From Planoprotostelium fungivorum (taxonomy: Eukaryota > Evosea > Variosea > Cavosteliida > Cavosteliaceae), in NCBI GenBank assembly GCA_003024175.1, contig MDYQ01000661.1, positions 157,901-221,900 of the forward strand: DNA of 64,000 bases. Direction: 5' to 3'. Made by a program: the position numbers and the translations under genes. The notes below the pieces were generated by a model. The model searched no databases. It saw only the letters and a list, made by a program, of their open reading frames with translations, and was not told where the DNA came from. Shown piece by piece: positions 49,140 through 59,500 of the stretch. Within the stretch, counting starts at the first letter, position 1, and each line of letters opens with the position of its first letter.

Positions 49140-49912
49140 ATGAGGAGGGGTCGACTTCTAAAGAGGTTGCTGTCGGGTGGAAATACGCTGAGCCGAAAGA
49201 AAGACACGGAACGGAAGGAGATCACGAACGAATCATCGTGCCAACGCATCCTGTCTCTGGATGATGTGGGGGAAGACGTGCAATTGTATATATTGGCCTG
49301 CTGTGACCTGAAATCCATGGCTGCCTTGGCTAATGTGAACCGGAGGTGAGATATTTCCCATTCTAACCACACTAAGCCAATCAGGTGGAACCATCTGTTC
49401 AAGTGTCCTTCACTTTGGCGAGCATTGTGCGAGCGTGATTACCAAGTCGATGGGACGCCGAATGAGGAATGCACTTGGCAGGAGGTGAGGAAGGTTGATG
49501 ATTGGCCGATCCTGAGGTCTGGTCAGCTGTATCAGAGTCTGATACCTTTCGACCGTGATCGTTCTCACTTCCAGCGATGCTTCTATCCACAGATGAGAAT
49601 GAGAGGAGCCAATGCGGTTCTGATGGGACGCACAAAAGGTACTTTCATATTTCGAGGAAGCTCACATGGAGATAACGAGATGACAGTGAGTAAGTTTCGA
49701 CTGTGCGATCTAATGATGAACAGATCTCATACATCGATTCGCACGGAAACATCAGGCATAATCGAATGAGTTTCACACCAGATGGATACATAGGGGCACA
49801 TTGGGAGGACAAAACTCCTTACTGCTCTTTGGTTCAGATCATGCTGAAGCATCCAGAGCTGTCCCACCCTCTGTATAATGTACCATCAAGTGAATGGTTC
49901 ATGTTCAACTGA
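49140..49912 (+). CDS. F-box protein with C-terminal SH2 domain
   Basis: Exons 49140..49345, 49385..49685, 49724..49912; 231 aa, in frame. A basic N terminus is followed by an F-box (LSLDDVGEDVQLYILACCDL, then WNHLFKCPSLWRALCERDY), which would bind Skp1 in an SCF ubiquitin ligase. The C-terminal 90 residues read as an SH2 domain: GTFIFRGSSHGDNEMTISYI (FLVRES-like, Arg betaB5 kept), IRHNRM, GYIGAHWEDKTPYCSLVQIM and HPELSHPL. An F-box plus SH2 layout is known in Dictyostelium (FbxB, from memory). It suggests recruitment of phosphotyrosine proteins for ubiquitination, which is an inference. Confidence 0.82.
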
Positions 49913-50122
49913 AGCCAGTTGACGGTAGGAATTATGACATAAACATTGAGCTTTTTTTCAATACGATCATATTTCCACGTGATGAACATCGAGATGTTTA
50001 CCGTATAGGGTTAGTAAGATGTTTATCCACATCACCTCGGCAACAAGGGGCCCTCGTCTGCAGCAGATTATGCCGCCAATTTAATAAGATATTTCGATTT
50101 GTGTGCATGGCCCACGTCACAA

Positions 50123-50209
50123 GCTCGATTAGCTCAGTTGGTTAGAGCACCGTGCTAATACTCGTCCCACGACACGCGGGGGTCGCAGGTTCGATCCCTG
50201 CATTGAGCA
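50123..50209 (+). tRNA. tRNA-Ile(AAU) with 13-nt intron
   Basis: The acceptor stem GCTCGAT pairs with ATTGAGC (one G-U) and a discriminator A follows at 50209. D arm GCTC/GAGC, anticodon stem CCGTG/CGCGG, T arm GCAGG-TTCGATC-CCTGC, variable loop GGGTC. The anticodon loop CTAATA-A gives anticodon AAT, and the intron 50161..50173 sits at the canonical 37/38 position. Internal box A (TTAGCTCAGTTGG) and box B (GGTTCGATCCC) are present. Confidence 0.95.
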
Positions 50210-50346
50210 TCACCTTTTGCAATTTTCGAAGAAACCTTCCCGGCTCCGCGTTGATCTTCTTACTCAAGTTGAGAAAGGAGTGATCCCGCTGTCAGCGCGG
50301 AGCACACAGCAGAACCTTCATCACAACAGATCACAACAAGACCCGA

Positions 50347-53038
50347 ATGAAGGCGGCCGCTTTCCTCATAGCCATCTGTTTGGCATCCCTGGTCGCAGCT
50401 CAGCAGCAATCCGTGAAGTCGTTCATCAATGACAACAATGTTCTCAACTACCTCCTCACCGTAAAGAATCTCGAAGCTGCATACTATCAACAAGGTCTAG
50501 CCGCTTTCAACGAGGGCGCCTTCAATGCTGCTGGTTTTGTTCAGGGGATCCGAAGTGCCATCGCCGTCGTTGCCGCTCAGGAGGCCAATCATGCGAGGAC
50601 TCTCTCTCAGATTCTCATCTCGAGAGGATGGCCAGCAATTCCAGTCTGTACCTATACGTTCCATTCTGCCACCCCCGGAGACTTCATCAACGCCCTACCA
50701 GCATTCGGGTCCCTTGGAACAGAGGCTTACGTCAGCGCAGCCGTCGGCCTCACCAACAAGGATTTCCTCAATGCTGTCGCGGGCATCGCAACAGTAGAGG
50801 CGAGACACGCATCCTTCGCCTCATTTCTCGTCCAGGGGAACCCATTTCTAGAGGGACCGTTTACCACCGCGAGGAGCTACACCGAATTGCTTCAGATTAT
50901 CGTCCTCTCTTTGGCACGTGCAGCTACAACACCCAGGCCGTCTCTTATGTCAACACGAATGTCAGCGTATCATCGGCCGACTTGGATTCTTATCGTTGGG
51001 TCCCTGCATCATCTTTCCGGTTCCCCGGTACCAATGTCACAGACGTCAACGGGGAGGTGGTGAGCTACTTCACCGCCAACACCTCTTACCTCGCATCTGA
51101 TGCGAATGTGCTCAACTACCTTCTCATCGTGGAAAGTCTGGAGGCCTCCTTCTATCAGACTTTCAGCGCATCTTATACCCCCGCCAACATACTGGCCGCT
51201 TATCCTGGATTGAACAGCACTCTGGCCGAGAGATATAGCTCCATCATCAACGTGATCGCAGCTCACGAATTGGTTCATGCATCAGCCCTCCATTCCACAC
51301 TACAGAGTCTCTCTCAAATCACATCTCACAATATTGCCCCCGCTTGCAGTTGCAATTGGGCCGAATTAAGTCCCGCTCTGGCTGATAGCACTCGCGTCAA
51401 TTTCACCACTTTTCTCTCCGTGGCGTACTCCTTGGAGAGCTTGGGAGTCCGGGCCAGACACGGGGCCGGGGACAAGATGATCATCCCAAGCTTAACCCAA
51501 TTCATACAATCGATCAATACTGTCGATGCTGGACACACTTCCTTCCTCGCTCAGCTCTTCCAGAGTGCAGATGCTCTCAACCATAACCTAGCGACACCGG
51601 TCAGAGCGTTCGACACACCATTCGATAGTTCCGATGCCATACAACCGAGTGCGTTCTTCGCCATCATGGGCCCCGCCTTCAGTTCTCAGTGTGTGGCCGG
51701 CATTAGTGTCCCGGCGGACGGGAGAATTAATGCCTTCAACGACGCCAACAACAATTACGCTCCCTACACTAACAGCATGGGTGGATCAGTGACAGGGACG
51801 TCCACTGCATCTGGGACGGCTGCCTCTACCACAGCTGCCTATACGACAGCTGCCTCTACCACAGCTGCCTCTACCACAGCTGCCTCTACCACAGCTGCAA
51901 TCACGAATACCTCTTCTACCTCTGCCGCATCTACGACCAACGGGGGCATGGCCGATGGATCAGGGATACAGACGTCAGAAGAATCCACGACAACTGTTTC
52001 CCCCACCGAGGCAGTCACACTTACGACCAACAAGGGAAGCACAGACACTACTGTCTCATCTACAAGTCCTTCCACCACCGGGACAGTCGTAACCATGGTG
52101 ATGATCGCGCACATCTATCATCTCGCTGATCGCGTACAGACTTTCACCGTCACCATCAGCGGCAGCGTCCCGAGCTTCTCAGACTTCTCTACTATCATGG
52201 CCGATGTACTGGGCTGCTCTAAGGTCGACATCACTGCGGCCAGTAGAAAGAGAGACGTCGATCAGTCTTTCCGTCTCACTCAATCGAGTCTCTCACAACT
52301 CGGCGCAGCCAACGACAGTCTACACAGAGCCGTACGAGAAGCACAGATTTCACCAGACAACAACCCGTTCAGTCGATCTGCAGCTCAGCACGGTATCACA
52401 CCGTTCAGCGTGTCATCGATCAAGAGTGAATCTACTGCGTCAGGTGAGGCATTGACTTGCCCGAATCTGAAGACGCGTCAGATGTCAGCAACCAAGCTGG
52501 AGGTGACAGCACCGCGTCGACACAGAAGAGCAATACGGGAGCCATCGTAGGTGGCGTTGTGGGAGGCATCATCGGGCTCTTGATCGTCGTCGGAGTGGTC
52601 GTAGCCGTTCTGACCATGACCAAGAAGAGGAAGGATGTAGAAGCGGCACAGACGAAGGAAGAGCCAGTTGAGAGGGTGCACATCGGCCATGAGATGTCTG
52701 TGGTCGTAGACAAAGGTGAAGGAGGCGATGAAGAAGATCGAGAATGACATAGATGAACAGCGGAGGAGATCGCGCCCCACCACCCACACGCAGTTGATAC
52801 GACATCATCTCCAGTGGCAGCTGTCAAAAGCAAAGAAGAGAGAGAGAGAGCACTTCGAGCGAAGGTGGTAGAGCTGCGACAGCAGATGGAGGGAAGGACG
52901 ACCGAGATGGACGAGCTACTGCTGGAGACCCAGACGAGAGAAGTGATGGAGAAGCAGAGGCAGCTGATGGAAGAGAACGCGCAGACGAGACAACACATCG
53001 AACTGATAGAGAAGAGGATCTCTGAGCTGGCAGAATGA
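50347..53038 (+). CDS. Secreted/membrane protein with two ferritin-like (Rds1-type) domains; one frame break
   Basis: Signal peptide MKAAAFLIAICLASLVAA. Two tandem ferritin-like four-helix domains begin NDNNVLNYLLTVKNLEAAYY and SDANVLNYLLIVESLEASFY. Domain 1 keeps the whole diiron ligand pattern (E in LEA, QEANH, E in GTEAY, VEARH); domain 2 has LEA, HELVH, SLESL and VDAGH, with Asp for the last Glu. A Ser/Thr/Ala-rich stalk follows, with five TTAAS-like repeats (51810-51900). After the intron 52444..52481 comes a Gly-rich transmembrane helix (AIVGGVVGGIIGLLIVVGVV), then KKRK. A 45-nt intron (about 52716..52760) probably leads to a cytoplasmic coiled coil ending ELAE at 53036. The frame shifts near 50903 without a plausible intron. 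Rds1/desiccation-related proteins are the nearest known family; the role is unknown. Confidence 0.84.
51825..51900 (+). repeat. 15-bp coding repeat (TTAAS units)
   Basis: Tandem copies of a 15-bp unit close to ACAGCTGCCTCTACC, encoding Thr-Ala-Ala-Ser-Thr in the stalk of the ferritin-like protein; probably an O-glycosylated spacer of variable length. Confidence 0.85.
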
Positions 53039-53142
53039 ATCACATAAAGAGGTTCGAGAGGACTACGATATAGGTGCACGTGTAGCTCAGTTTGCCATTT
53101 CAGAGCAACGTACGAAGATGGAGAGAATGAGACGATGGATTT

Positions 53143-54408
53143 TTATAATTTGGATACACCTCCCGCCTTCTTGATTGCCATTCTCTCGATCAGTGATGGA
53201 ACGATGGGTTTCAGAATTACTCCCAGTTTTCCACTGAAGGTCAAGATAACATTTCCTATCGAAAAGATTAGACATCAGACCATCATGCAGACATTAAGAC
53301 ATCGCAATCATCCGAAATCACACATGACACACAACACATCTCTCTTCGTCCCACCTCTTCTCTCTGATACTGCTCTCGCTATCTCTTGTGCAGCTTCTTC
53401 GACTGACATGCGCGACTCTTCGCTCTCATTAAACTTGATGTCCCCCTCCTTCTTTCCGTGGAGAGAATTGTCTCTCATGTTGCTGGCGACACTACCCGGG
53501 GAGACGATGGTGATGGATACTTGATCTCCGATCTGATTGATTTCAGAAGATGTGCAGTTGTGTTTAGATGATGCGTGAGATGCATCATCTGCGTGAGATG
53601 ATGTGGTGGAAGATCGAATGAGATGATGACATCAGCACCTCTGTTCTTAAACTCTCAAAGAATCCTTGCACTGCGAATTTTGACGCACAGTAACCCGTTC
53701 GAAAGGGAAGACCGATCTGACCTGTTCACATGGTCAACGTCCGTATGATGTCATCCGAATCTTGAAGGTGGTGGTGGATGATGGAGCACCAGATAGAGAG
53801 CTAACGACGCCAATGCTTCCCTTCGAAGCTTTCAGGTGAGGTAGGGCATAGAAGGTTGGATAGAGGTAGCCGAAATAATTGACATCGATCAGTTTCTTGT
53901 ATAGCTCTAAGTCCTCCTCGACTAGATTTTCGAAAGGGGTGTGGAGAGATATACCGGCGTTAAGAATCTGATCTTTCATCATCATATGATCAACATGTGA
54001 TACGATGACGTTCGATGGGACCTACCAAGACATCGATTCTTCCATATTGCTGAATGGTGTATTGTACCATGGCTCTGCCACAGAGATCAATGAATGGTCG
54101 AACGAAGAGGGATCTCACTTGCATTGATCTCTGTCTCTAACATCTGCGATGAAATAGCATGCCTGGGCTCCTCTCTTCTTACACTGTTGAACAGTAGACT
54201 TCAACTGACTCTCATTTCGGGCGGCCACGACGATCCTAAAAACATGTCAGAGAAAGAAGAAGAGAAGGTCACGCGTGGGAGTCGTATCTCTCACTCCGAT
54301 GTATATCATCACTCCTCACTTTGTTCCCTTCTGTGATAACTGAAGAGCTATCGCTCGACCGATTCCAGAACTACCTCCAGTGAGAAGAACGACTTTCGAT
54401 GCACTCAT
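53143..54408 (-). CDS. Short-chain dehydrogenase/reductase (SDR, 11-beta-HSD-like)
   Basis: The start MSASKVVLLTGGSSGIGRAI holds the TGxxxGIG cofactor motif. Next exons give RIVVAARNESQLKSTV, CYFIADVRD (adenine-ring Asp), LNAGIS (NAG motif), LYKKLIDVNYFGYLYPTFYA and SIGVVSSLSGAPSS (catalytic-Ser region). The catalytic YxxxK exon should lie between 53680 and 53760, but I could not place it clearly. Exons after it read SVTIVSPGSVASNM and HGKKEGDIKFN, ending RMAIKKAGGVSKL-stop. The layout is that of classical SDRs acting on steroids, retinoids or other alcohols; NADP preference is suggested by the Arg after the second strand. It starts 81 bp from the divergent MFAP1 gene. Confidence 0.84.
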
Positions 54409-54489
54409 AATGCTGCTGCCGATGTGATGTGAGGGCAAATTCAAGGAAATTGTCTCCGATCTGCAAACATCACATCACCCCACCGCACA

Positions 54490-56430
54490 ATGCAACGCGA
54501 CACGCCACCTTCGTTTCACCCTCAACCAGTGAAGCCAGGTGAGAATATGTCATTAAGAGGAGTAGAATCCACATGCTTTCTGTAAATCAATACTGATATC
54601 ATTCAGCTCGTTATCGTGCGGGTCAATTGCCTGAATATGCAAAGAAGGTAGACCTCGGTAAGTCGGTTATTCACCATGGAAGTTCTAATCGATTCTCAGT
54701 TGAAGTGCCCGTGCCTCCCAAGAGAGAGCCCGATACTTCTGATCCCAGACTCCAACGTTTGGCCAGACGTAACCAAGATACTTCCAGCTCTGATAGAAGA
54801 CGAAGACATGTAGAGGCCGAGGTAATTGTCACATCGCCGTCCGATGTTTCCAAGTCTAAATTGCCGGCAGGTCATCGAAGAAGCCACGGGAAAGAATGAA
54901 GAGTCCACATCGCAGAACGTGAGTGTCCATCTCATTGAACATCCAGCTGAACTGAACATCTCCGAAGGACGATGGCGATGGAGCTGGTGACAAAGAAGTG
55001 GAGGGAATGAACAAGATCCTCCTCAAAATCAACATGGGCGAGGTAGATACAAGAAACAAGACAGTCGCGGTGAGATCCCAAACATGCATGTCGTCTGATG
55101 TGATCTCATGTCTATAGGAAATGTTGGAAGAAGAGGAACAAGAACAAGAAGAACACGATAACAGAAGAGAGAGAGCGAGACGAATGGCTAGAGCCAGAGA
55201 AGAAGAAGAAGAGATAGAAAAGCTGAGGACGGCCGATGAGAACATGGCCGAGCCTGAAGGGGTATGTCCTTCTAGAATTTTATCTACACTGGACACCTTC
55301 ATCTCATTTCGTCTAATCACGTCATTCAATCATCCATCTAATCATCATCAGGAGAACCGATCGGGAGATGATGAGGACGATGAAGAAGACGACGAAGAGG
55401 AAGAAGAAGAGGAAGAAGAGAGACCCAGGATCGCTCCCGTTTTTAGAAAGAAGGAGGACAGAACGACACAATCAGCAGAGGCACAACTCAGAGACGTAGA
55501 AGAAGCAGCTCGAATTGCCGCAGAGAAGAGATTAGAAGAGAGGAAATTAGAATCGGCAGAGTTGGTCCGTTTAGAGGTGGGAATCCGAATTTATTTCATT
55601 TTATTGTTTTCTCGTTGTATCGTCTGATGAATGGTAGGCCGAGAGAAATGCCACTGGAGAGGGAGACGATAAAGAGTTGCCCGATGAGCTATCGGATGGT
55701 GATGGTGACCCGACGGAGGAATATGAGGCGTGGAAATTGAGAGAGTTGATGAGAATCAAGACGGAAAGAGAGGTGAAGTGTCTTCTCATCAGACACGAAC
55801 TAGTTCACATCATGGCGCGATCTGATGATAGTCCATATCAAATTGAATCTGATGACATCACATCGCATGATGGTCCATCATAACATATGTCATCATCCAT
55901 CATCACATCATCCATCATCTTCCCATCATCACCGTCATCTGACATCCATTCAGGAGAAGGCAGCAGAAGAAGCAGAGAAGGCCGAGCTAGAGAGACGTCG
56001 AACTTTGACCGACGAACAGATCAGAGAAGAAGACAAGGAGAAGTTGGCACCCAAGGAGAAGGGCAAGATGAAGTTCATGCAGAAGTACTACCACAAGGGA
56101 GCTTACTTCAGATCGTTCGACGAGAAGGACGAGATCGCGAATCGCTGGGACGTCACACAACCCACGCTGGAGGACAAGAGTGATAAGAGCATCCTTCCTT
56201 CGGTCATGCAGGTGAGCGCGATGACGATGGAGTGCACGATGATGACGATGATGCAGGTGAAAAACTTTGGAAAGAGATCGAGGACAAAGTACACGCATCT
56301 GGTCGATCAAGACACGACGCAGAGAGATGCAGGGTGGAGCACGAAAGACGCACAGTCAGTGACCGATAAGATGAGGAACAAGATGGGAGGAGCTGGACCC
56401 GTAGAGAGATCGAAACGACAGAAGTATTAA
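54490..56430 (+). CDS. MFAP1: MFAP1 homolog, spliceosomal B-complex protein
   Basis: Exon 1 (54490..54538) reads MQRDTPPSFHPQPVKP and joins to ARYRAGQLPEYAKK at 54607. Further exons give SDPRLQRLARR, EVIEEATGK, KTVAEMLEEEE, Glu/Arg-rich helices with an acidic run (55370-55430), RIAPVFRKKEDR and EEYEAWKLRELMRIKTERE. The last exons hold the signature KFMQKYYHKGAYF, QPTLEDKSDKSILPSVMQVK NFGKRSRTKYTHLVDQDTT (across an intron at about 56213-56256) and end ERSKRQKY-stop. MFAP1 (Spp381-related) joins the B complex of the spliceosome in the nucleus; in such an intron-rich genome it should be essential. Confidence 0.95.
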
Positions 56431-56591
56431 ACACGTTCTATGCCGTCTCTCTCTTGTGCAGTCGATCGTTACACGTGCGAGGACTTTCCGTTATCATGTA
56501 GTGCCTGAGAAAAGTAAACAACGATAATCAGACGAGAACGAAATAAGATAAACTGATCTTTCATTTATCACAGACAGACGCATCTACGGCC

Positions 56592-59500
56592 TCAGAAGAG
56601 CAGGACGGTGAGGGTGAAGACACAGGCCATGACAGCGTTGCCTCCGTTCTTCAAGACGTGATCGTCATTCAAAGAAGCTGGAAGAAGGCTGGACGAAGGA
56701 TTGTCTCTCCATCGAGACAGGGCCAATAGAAGATGATGCAGTAGAGAACCTCAGCTGATCCACCAACAGAGTTGTGTCTGCGTAATAAGGATTGAACTTC
56801 AAAGTGAGAGACGAGATGACGTTTCCACCCAACTCAGCCAGATTGAGCCTCACTGCTCAGTGTTACAATGGTTTGATCATATCACAACAGAGAGTGACTC
56901 TTTTGTGATGAGAGACAACTCACCGAAAGACCAGCCGTGAGAGTTGATGATGAAGTCAGCGCTCTTGCTGGGCACAATATAGACCTGCAATCCGTCAAAA
57001 CTGAGCAAATATCTCGCATCTCACCGAGCTATATTGTCCTGGGAGACTAATGGCTTGTAAGGAGATGTTGAAAAAGTTGTAGTTGTTGTACGATGTCTGC
57101 GTTCGGATGTAAAACTCGAGAGAAGTGTACTTGCAGGGTACAGTGATCGCTTGCCTGTCGTCTCTGAAGAACACAGAGTAATCTTTGGGCAAGATGATTG
57201 GACTTGTAGCGCACGCTCCCGTCGAATTCTTCGCTACATTACGGTTCATTGCAGTGTTGTTCACGCTGGTGAACGAGCCGTTCGTGTACACGTTCATGAC
57301 GTCATAAGAAGGTGTGGCACATGCAGATGGGCTGGAAGGTGGCACAAAGGCAGCCGTGGGATCTTCCAGCTTGAAGACACCGACCAACAGCTGAGCGAGT
57401 GAGAAGAGAGTGAAAGATAGGGTGTGGTAGAAGAAGTCACCTGTCTACCGTCTGCAATCGATCTGATGGACATTTGAAGGTTTCCATCTACGGCAGCCTG
57501 CCAGAAAGCGCGGGATATGCGTATCATAGAGAAGAAGGCAGTCTGTCCCACCACATTATCGGCCAGGACGAGTCCAGTCGAACGATCCTCCCAAGAAGCG
57601 TACAGATCTGCCGCTCCTCCTGGTGCGGTGTGCCAGATCTGGAACCCAACTGCAGGGCCGTCTAGGAAGCTGCTGGGATACAGTTGAAGGTAGACTTGAG
57701 ACTCCCCAGCGGGCTGACCAGCAGGTGTCTGTGCGTACGTGTCATCGGTCTACAAGCATCGACAGTCTCTCACCTTGAACTTGAGACGGTACTTGTCGTA
57801 ACGTAACACGTAAGGGATGGTGCTGGGCATGGCAGGTATGACGTATTTTCCTGGAAGTGAACATTGATCGAGGGTACAACTGGCTCTGACCTGATCCAAC
57901 TTCAGGTCTTGACGTCCGATGATCTGTTCTCACCTGGATGTAGTCCATGCCTCTTAACCAGTAAGTGTAACCTTCTATAGAATCGTTTTTATAGGCGTAT
58001 TGACTGAAAGACCAATAGTCTGCGTTGACAAGGATGTACAAGTGCTGGTTCGTGTTGTTGTACCACACCGAACCGGGTGACAGATCTTCCCAACGAGGAG
58101 CGAGAGGAAGAGCGACGCCCCTACCTTGTCAGCTTCTCACAGCGGTACGTGCTCACCTGTAGGTCACGTTGTACTGGACACCGCGAGGCACTGGAAACAC
58201 AACGACGTTCCAGTCTCCTGTCTTGGCATCGAGTATGCTCAGATCTAGATAAGGAATCGTTGCGACTCTTCTTCCATTCTTGTCGGTGCAGAAGGGAGAC
58301 CAGTAGCCCAGAGTTGGTGTGGGACCTTTTCCCATGGCTGATATCGCGTCATTCAGATAGAACCGATGACGAAAGAGCGAGAGAGCTCACTGTACAAGAA
58401 AGGACCGTCGGACGCGCTACCGAGAGGTCTGTAGCGAACGACCGTGGCTGGACCTTCAGGTTCTTCATAGATGGCAGTGTCAGTAGAGATCCAGGGATTG
58501 GTCGTATCTTGAGCGTACACATTCTACGTAGATCAGATCACAATGTCATGGTAATTGAGTGTGGCCTACCGGATGCATGTGCATGGAGACCAACCTTCCG
58601 TGGAAAGATGGGAGGAGGTAGCCATTGGTCTCCGGTCGAGCGATGGCACCAGGGAAGGTGTCGTACAGGGATTGGTTACCAGCAAACCAACCACCACCGG
58701 GTATGACGGCACCTGACGCGTCGGCAAAGCAGAGTCCGTTCTTGACCGTGTTGTAAGAATGGAGACTGCGGTCTGTGCCTGCCACCATTGGATTCGCATG
58801 GATAAACTTGCAGTTGAAGCAAGCTCCATCGGGGTACGTGCCGTATTGTCCACCGTCACTGTTGACGAAGCCTCCCATCATCTTCTCTGCCGATGAAGTG
58901 AAGTTGATGAAGGTGCAATTGATCAGCTGTGAACCGCCACCATTGTCGTAGCAGCGGAAACCTCCGACGTAATCAGGTTTACCGTTGGGAGTTGGGATAG
59001 ACCTCGAGCGATTGCCGACGGCCAATCCACTGGATAATTGGTCAGCAACGATCCGTCATCATTTGAACTCACTAGTTTTCAGATTCTCCCACAAAAGTGA
59101 AGTTTACTGGAGAATCAACACCAGTTCCCGTGAACAGCTGTTGTCCGGCATCGAGTAATACAGAGTCTCGGTAGAGTCCTCGAGGAATGAAATGAGCCCA
59201 AAATGCGGAACGTCTGCACTTGTAGCCGATGAAATTCGTGAAAGTGTTGGGGAAGTTCTATCTATCCATCAGATGGGGCTTGTCAATGACATCGTCTCAC
59301 ATTGTTTGCGGGGTTCCAGCCGACCGACAAGCCATGGAGAACACCCTGATCGTCTTGTCCGTCCTGGGCTTGGAATCCATCCCAGTAGCACGAGTGGGCG
59401 ACGTTGTTATCAAAAGGTCCCATCAATACTCCCAATCGAGGCTTCATGTTGGGCCAGATCTTACCGCTGGTACCCAGGGGGCTATCAGGAGGGATGACCC

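Noticed and set aside
50628-50890. N-terminal part of the long + frame open from 50628
   Set aside because: It overlaps the better supported first ferritin-like domain in another frame; only the part after about 50903 is coding.
52432-53079. 215-residue minus-strand ORF opposite the TM/coiled-coil part of the ferritin-like gene
   Set aside because: It is the Ser-rich antisense shadow of the coiled-coil-coding strand.
53080-53125. tRNA-like string GTGTAGCTCAGTTTGCC
   Set aside because: It has a box-A-like stretch but no T arm, acceptor stem or anticodon stem.
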